Origin: an uncultured Bacteroidales bacterium
Lineage (GTDB): Bacteria; Bacteroidota; Bacteroidia; Bacteroidales; Muribaculaceae
Reading direction: 5' to 3'
Assembly (NCBI GenBank): GCA_902784675.1
Contig: CACZVR010000006.1
Span: forward strand, 1-43,160
Length of the DNA: 43,160 nt
The position numbers were made by a program, and so were the translations under genes. This document shows, piece by piece, positions 40,521-43,160 of the stretch. Position 1 is the first letter of the stretch; every line of letters starts with the position of its first letter. The notes under the pieces were generated by a model, which ran no database searches, was not told where the DNA came from, and saw only the letters and a program-made list of their open reading frames with translations.

Positions 40521-42899
40521 ATGAAGAAATATTACCTATTCAGAGCCTTGGCCCTATTGGCGTTGCTGACCTGTGCTGCGGGTGCCAGCGCCGAGAATGC
40601 GAATTTCTCGTATCATGGCATATACTACTGTTTGACCACCTACGATAATGGTACCGGAGTGGTCAGTGTCGAAAACAATGGTTCATTCAACACCTATTCC
40701 GGTACTGTGAACATCCCTGACAGCGTGCCCTACCAGGGCAAGTACTATCCAGTGACATGCATTGGATTCCAAGCCTTTAAGGATTGTACCTGTCTGACGG
40801 TTGTCACGCTTCCCGAAGGTGTCGAGATGCTTTTGAACGAATCGTTTGCCGGTTGCACCTCGCTGCGCCACATCACTCTGCCCAGCACCGTGCACACCAT
40901 TTATAACAATGCGTTTATCGGCTGTACTAATCTGGATTGGATCACTTGCTTGAGCGAGACCGCAGTGTCGTGCAATACCAACAACTTTGATGCGGCCACC
41001 TATGCCAGCACCCGACTGTATGTTCCGCAAGGTTCGTTAAGCAGTTACCAGAGCACTTCGGCCTGGTCGCAGTTCGCTAACATTGTAGAAGACAACTTAT
41101 TTGTTGTTGACGGCATCTATTACAAGAGAATCAGCAGCAACACGGTGGCTGTGACCTATAGGGACGTAGACCTCTACAGTTATCATTGTAAATGGTATAG
41201 AATCCCTTCACAAGTGACCTATAATGGCGTGACCTACACCGTGACACAGATAGACTCATACGCATTCAGTGGCAGTAAGCCCATACGGGGAAATATCGAC
41301 GTCACCCTTCCCAACAGTGTCACCATCATTGGAACTAATGCTTTTTCTGATTCTTATATCCGCTCAATTGAATTGGATAAGGGAGTCACTTCCATCGGGG
41401 CTCATGCATTTGAAGGATGTGACAGGTTGCTTTATTTCTCTATTTTGGCCGAAACCCCTCCCGCAATTGCGAGCAACACGTTCCCCAGTACTATCTGTGA
41501 GAATGAGGATTTCATGCTTGTTGTGCCACGAGAATCTCTTGCAGCCTACCGCTCAGCCAATAATTGGAACAGCTTTATCGCCGAGAATGTTTGGTACCAA
41601 TCAGACTTTGAAGTGAACGACATCTGTTATCAGAAGACCAGTCCCACAACTGTGGAGGTGAGTCCCCAATTCACCAGATCTGATTCCTTGTCCAGTATTA
41701 CTGCAAAAGCAGGCTACACTCTGGCATACGAGAGCGTTGCCATCCCTGCGACAATCAATGTGGAAGGTACAACCTATGACGTGACCTCGATTGGATATAA
41801 GGGTTGTGCTTTCTGGAATAAAAAGAAGAGCATCACGTTACCTAACAGCATTAAGACCTTAGAACCGTACGCCTTCTATGGTTGTGATAGTCTGGTGAAC
41901 ATCAATTTGCCTGAAGGATTAACAAGCATTGGTCGCTATACGTTTTATGATTGCTGGAAAATTGAGACGGTTAATATTCCCAATAGCGTAAAGACCATTG
42001 ATGAGTATGCATATTGGCGTTGCTATGGTATCAAGACCCTGACATTTGGAAGTGGTGTGGAACTGATTGGCTATAATGCGTTCAATTCATGTGATGAGAT
42101 CACTTCGGTCACTTGCCATGCGCTTGTTCCACCGGCAGTTACCGTACCACCAGGCAATTATCAGGTACTCTTTAGTTGGACGGTTTTCGATAATGCAACA
42201 TTGCACGTTCCCCTGTCATCCCTCGAGGCCTATCAGACCGCCCGAGCATGGGAGAATTTCTATCAAATCGAGACATTTGCCACCCTTGACGACGCGCTGA
42301 ATGTACCCGGCGGCACACTTCACTTCGAGTCCACAGGCGATTATCCGTGGATCGTGATGCAGGAGGGTGATGACATGTATGCCCAGTCGGGCAACGCGGG
42401 TGTGTCAAGCAGCACATCGGTGCTGACGGCCACTGTAACCGCGGCCGATGGCGATATCCTGGATTTTGACTTCAAGGCATGGGGCGAAGGCACGTCAACC
42501 TTCTGGGATAGATGCTCGTTCTACATCAACGGCGTGGAGCAAATCGCTTACGGTGCTTACAAGAACGTCAACTGGGAAACCTATTCGGTGAACTTGCCCG
42601 CTGGGGAATGCACCCTGGAATGGAGATACAGCAAGGACAGCAGCGTGCATCCCGAGGGCGACTTCTTCGCGATTGACAACGTGGTGATCAGGTCCAACTT
42701 TGTCCGTGGCGACGTGAACGGCAATGGCAACGTGAACATGGACGACTTGACGGCGCTGATCAACTACCTGCTCACAAGCAACAGCACAGGCATCAATATG
42801 GCCAATGCAGCCAGCTGCGACATTTCCAGCAGCACCACCGTGAGCATGGACGACCTGACGGCCCTGATCAACTATCTGCTCACCAACACGTGGCCGTGA
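40521..42899 (+). CDS. BspA-like leucine-rich repeat surface protein with dockerin domain
   Basis: A 792-residue exported protein with signal peptide 1-24 (ending AAGASA). Several BspA/Treponema-type leucine-rich repeats follow in at least three blocks (VTLPEGVEMLLNESFAGCTSL, VTIIGTNAFSDS, IKTLEPYAFYGCDSL, in part), interrupted by repeats of the pattern YVPQGSLSSYQS. Residues about 600-725 form a jelly-roll-like domain (WDRCSFYINGVEQI, FFAIDNVVIRS). The last 65 residues are a dockerin type I pair: DVNGNGNVNMDDLTALINYLL with a good calcium loop, and DISSSTTVSMDDLTALINYLL with a degenerate loop. No T9SS tail, lipobox or membrane anchor. The LRR part is visibly richer in A+T than neighbouring genes. 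BspA-like proteins bind host or bacterial surfaces. Confidence 0.88.
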   Translation: MKKYYLFRALALLALLTCAAGASAENANFSYHGIYYCLTTYDNGTGVVSVENNGSFNTYSGTVNIPDSVPYQGKYYPVTCIGFQAFKDCTCLTVVTLPEGVEMLLNESFAGCTSLRHITLPSTVHTIYNNAFIGCTNLDWITCLSETAVSCNTNNFDAATYASTRLYVPQGSLSSYQSTSAWSQFANIVEDNLFVVDGIYYKRISSNTVAVTYRDVDLYSYHCKWYRIPSQVTYNGVTYTVTQIDSYAFSGSKPIRGNIDVTLPNSVTIIGTNAFSDSYIRSIELDKGVTSIGAHAFEGCDRLLYFSILAETPPAIASNTFPSTICENEDFMLVVPRESLAAYRSANNWNSFIAENVWYQSDFEVNDICYQKTSPTTVEVSPQFTRSDSLSSITAKAGYTLAYESVAIPATINVEGTTYDVTSIGYKGCAFWNKKKSITLPNSIKTLEPYAFYGCDSLVNINLPEGLTSIGRYTFYDCWKIETVNIPNSVKTIDEYAYWRCYGIKTLTFGSGVELIGYNAFNSCDEITSVTCHALVPPAVTVPPGNYQVLFSWTVFDNATLHVPLSSLEAYQTARAWENFYQIETFATLDDALNVPGGTLHFESTGDYPWIVMQEGDDMYAQSGNAGVSSSTSVLTATVTAADGDILDFDFKAWGEGTSTFWDRCSFYINGVEQIAYGAYKNVNWETYSVNLPAGECTLEWRYSKDSSVHPEGDFFAIDNVVIRSNFVRGDVNGNGNVNMDDLTALINYLLTSNSTGINMANAASCDISSSTTVSMDDLTALINYLLTNTWP

Positions 42900-42903
42900 T
42901 TTA

Positions 42904-42919
42904 GGCGGCTATCGCCGCC
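42904..42919 (+). terminator. Short hairpin after the LRR gene
   Basis: GGCGGC/GCCGCC with loop TATC, 4 nt after the stop codon. No T-run follows, so terminator function is uncertain. Confidence 0.4.
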
Positions 42920-42921
42920 GT

Positions 42922-42946
42922 GGAGGGTGTAGCGAGGAGGGTGTAG
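42922..42946. repeat. Direct repeat GGAGGGTGTAG, 14-bp period
   Basis: Identical 11-mers at 42922-42932 and 42936-42946 between the LRR gene and the window end. Confidence 0.7.
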
Positions 42947-42949
42947 GGA

Positions 42950-43037
42950 GGCATCCGCATTCACTCGTTATTGAAGACAACTAGGACAACTAGAACAATT
43001 TGGCATCCGCATTCCTGAACGACGGGGGTGCGGATGT
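42950..43037. repeat. GGCATCCGCATTC direct repeat, inverted copy and 9-bp ACAACTAGR repeat
   Basis: The 13-mer occurs at 42950-42962 and 43002-43014; its partial reverse complement TGCGGATG is at 43029-43036. The second copy and the inverted copy form a 9-bp stem (43003-43011 with 43029-43037). Between the two direct copies lie two tandem 9-mers, ACAACTAGG and ACAACTAGA (42977-42994). No coding sequence is seen in 42900-43160. Confidence 0.7.
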
Positions 43038-43050
43038 TGCTATTATAATA

Positions 43051-43108
43051 AACGCGGATTGCGCGGATTATCGCTGATTTTTAAAAAACTATTCGCGTAA
43101 TTCGCGTT
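43051..43108 (+). repeat. 18-bp inverted repeat built from 9-bp GCGGATT/GCGAATT units
   Basis: The left arm 43051-43068 has two CGCGGATT units 9 bp apart; the right arm 43091-43108 has two ATTCGCG units 9 bp apart. Pairing gives 15 Watson-Crick and 3 G-U pairs on plus-strand RNA with no mismatch, and a 22-nt loop. It is followed by TTAAAAAAAG. Confidence 0.8.
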
Positions 43109-43160
43109 AAAAAAAGAACGCGGCAGCACTCAGAAGATTCAGACTTTTCAGTTGTTTTTT

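Overview
The window reads as chromosomal DNA from a member of the order Bacteroidales. The evidence is the family content (RprX/RprY, DUF4251, DUF3667, DUF4922, golvesin/xanthan-lyase amidases, a type IX secretion sorting tail, a sphingolipid-type serine palmitoyltransferase, a BspA-like leucine-rich repeat protein), promoters of the Bacteroidota type (TAnnTTTG at -7), and near absence of Shine-Dalgarno sites. The fairly high GC of the genes and the dockerin-tailed surface protein suggest Muribaculaceae or Prevotellaceae, but this is inference. I see no prophage, transposase, CRISPR array, rRNA or plasmid functions. Coding density is high and no gene-free gap exceeds about 290 bases.

Layout. 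1-16112, all minus strand, is rich in cell-wall and glycan functions: a truncated SpoIID/LytB protein, a DUF4922 HIT-like protein, a two-domain glycosyltransferase, three amidase_3-type proteins, an MG2/TonB-plug hybrid, a BadF-type amino-sugar kinase and a small heat-shock protein. Its most striking part is 10786-16112, where one gene encodes a beta-propeller fused to an amidase and the two genes beside it encode the same two modules separately. 16366-19279 (minus) holds tRNA-Gly(CCC), two small lipoproteins, a pRiA4b-family protein and spt. 19401-22801 holds ligA, a conserved secreted protein and a convergent DUF4251 gene. 22884-27128 (plus) holds a CPBP protease, the rprX-rprY two-component system and plsC. 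27197-31415 holds a CpsB-like PHP phosphoesterase, divergent trkA-trkH for potassium uptake, and rpmE2. 31522-34335 (minus) is a tight membrane-protein operon (DUF308 plus two DUF3667 paralogues). 34460-40238 (plus) is a lipid kinase followed by a glycogen cluster (GH133 debranching enzyme, glycogen-synthase-like GT, GH57 amylase). 40521-42899 is a secreted BspA-like LRR protein ending in a dockerin.

How the genes may work together. In the left third, amidases remove stem peptides from peptidoglycan, SpoIID-type enzymes cut the denuded glycan, and the BadF kinase phosphorylates the released amino sugar. With the HIT-like protein this suggests a peptidoglycan turnover or recycling island; it is a hypothesis from family knowledge and context. 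The glycogen cluster is a conventional storage-polysaccharide operon.

Between genes there is a recurring kind of structure: short-period (7-9 bp) degenerate tandem repeats, two of them arranged as long inverted arms whose plus-strand RNA is rescued by G-U pairs. Many intrinsic terminators and Bacteroidota -7 boxes are also readable; in four cases the promoter corrects the start codon.
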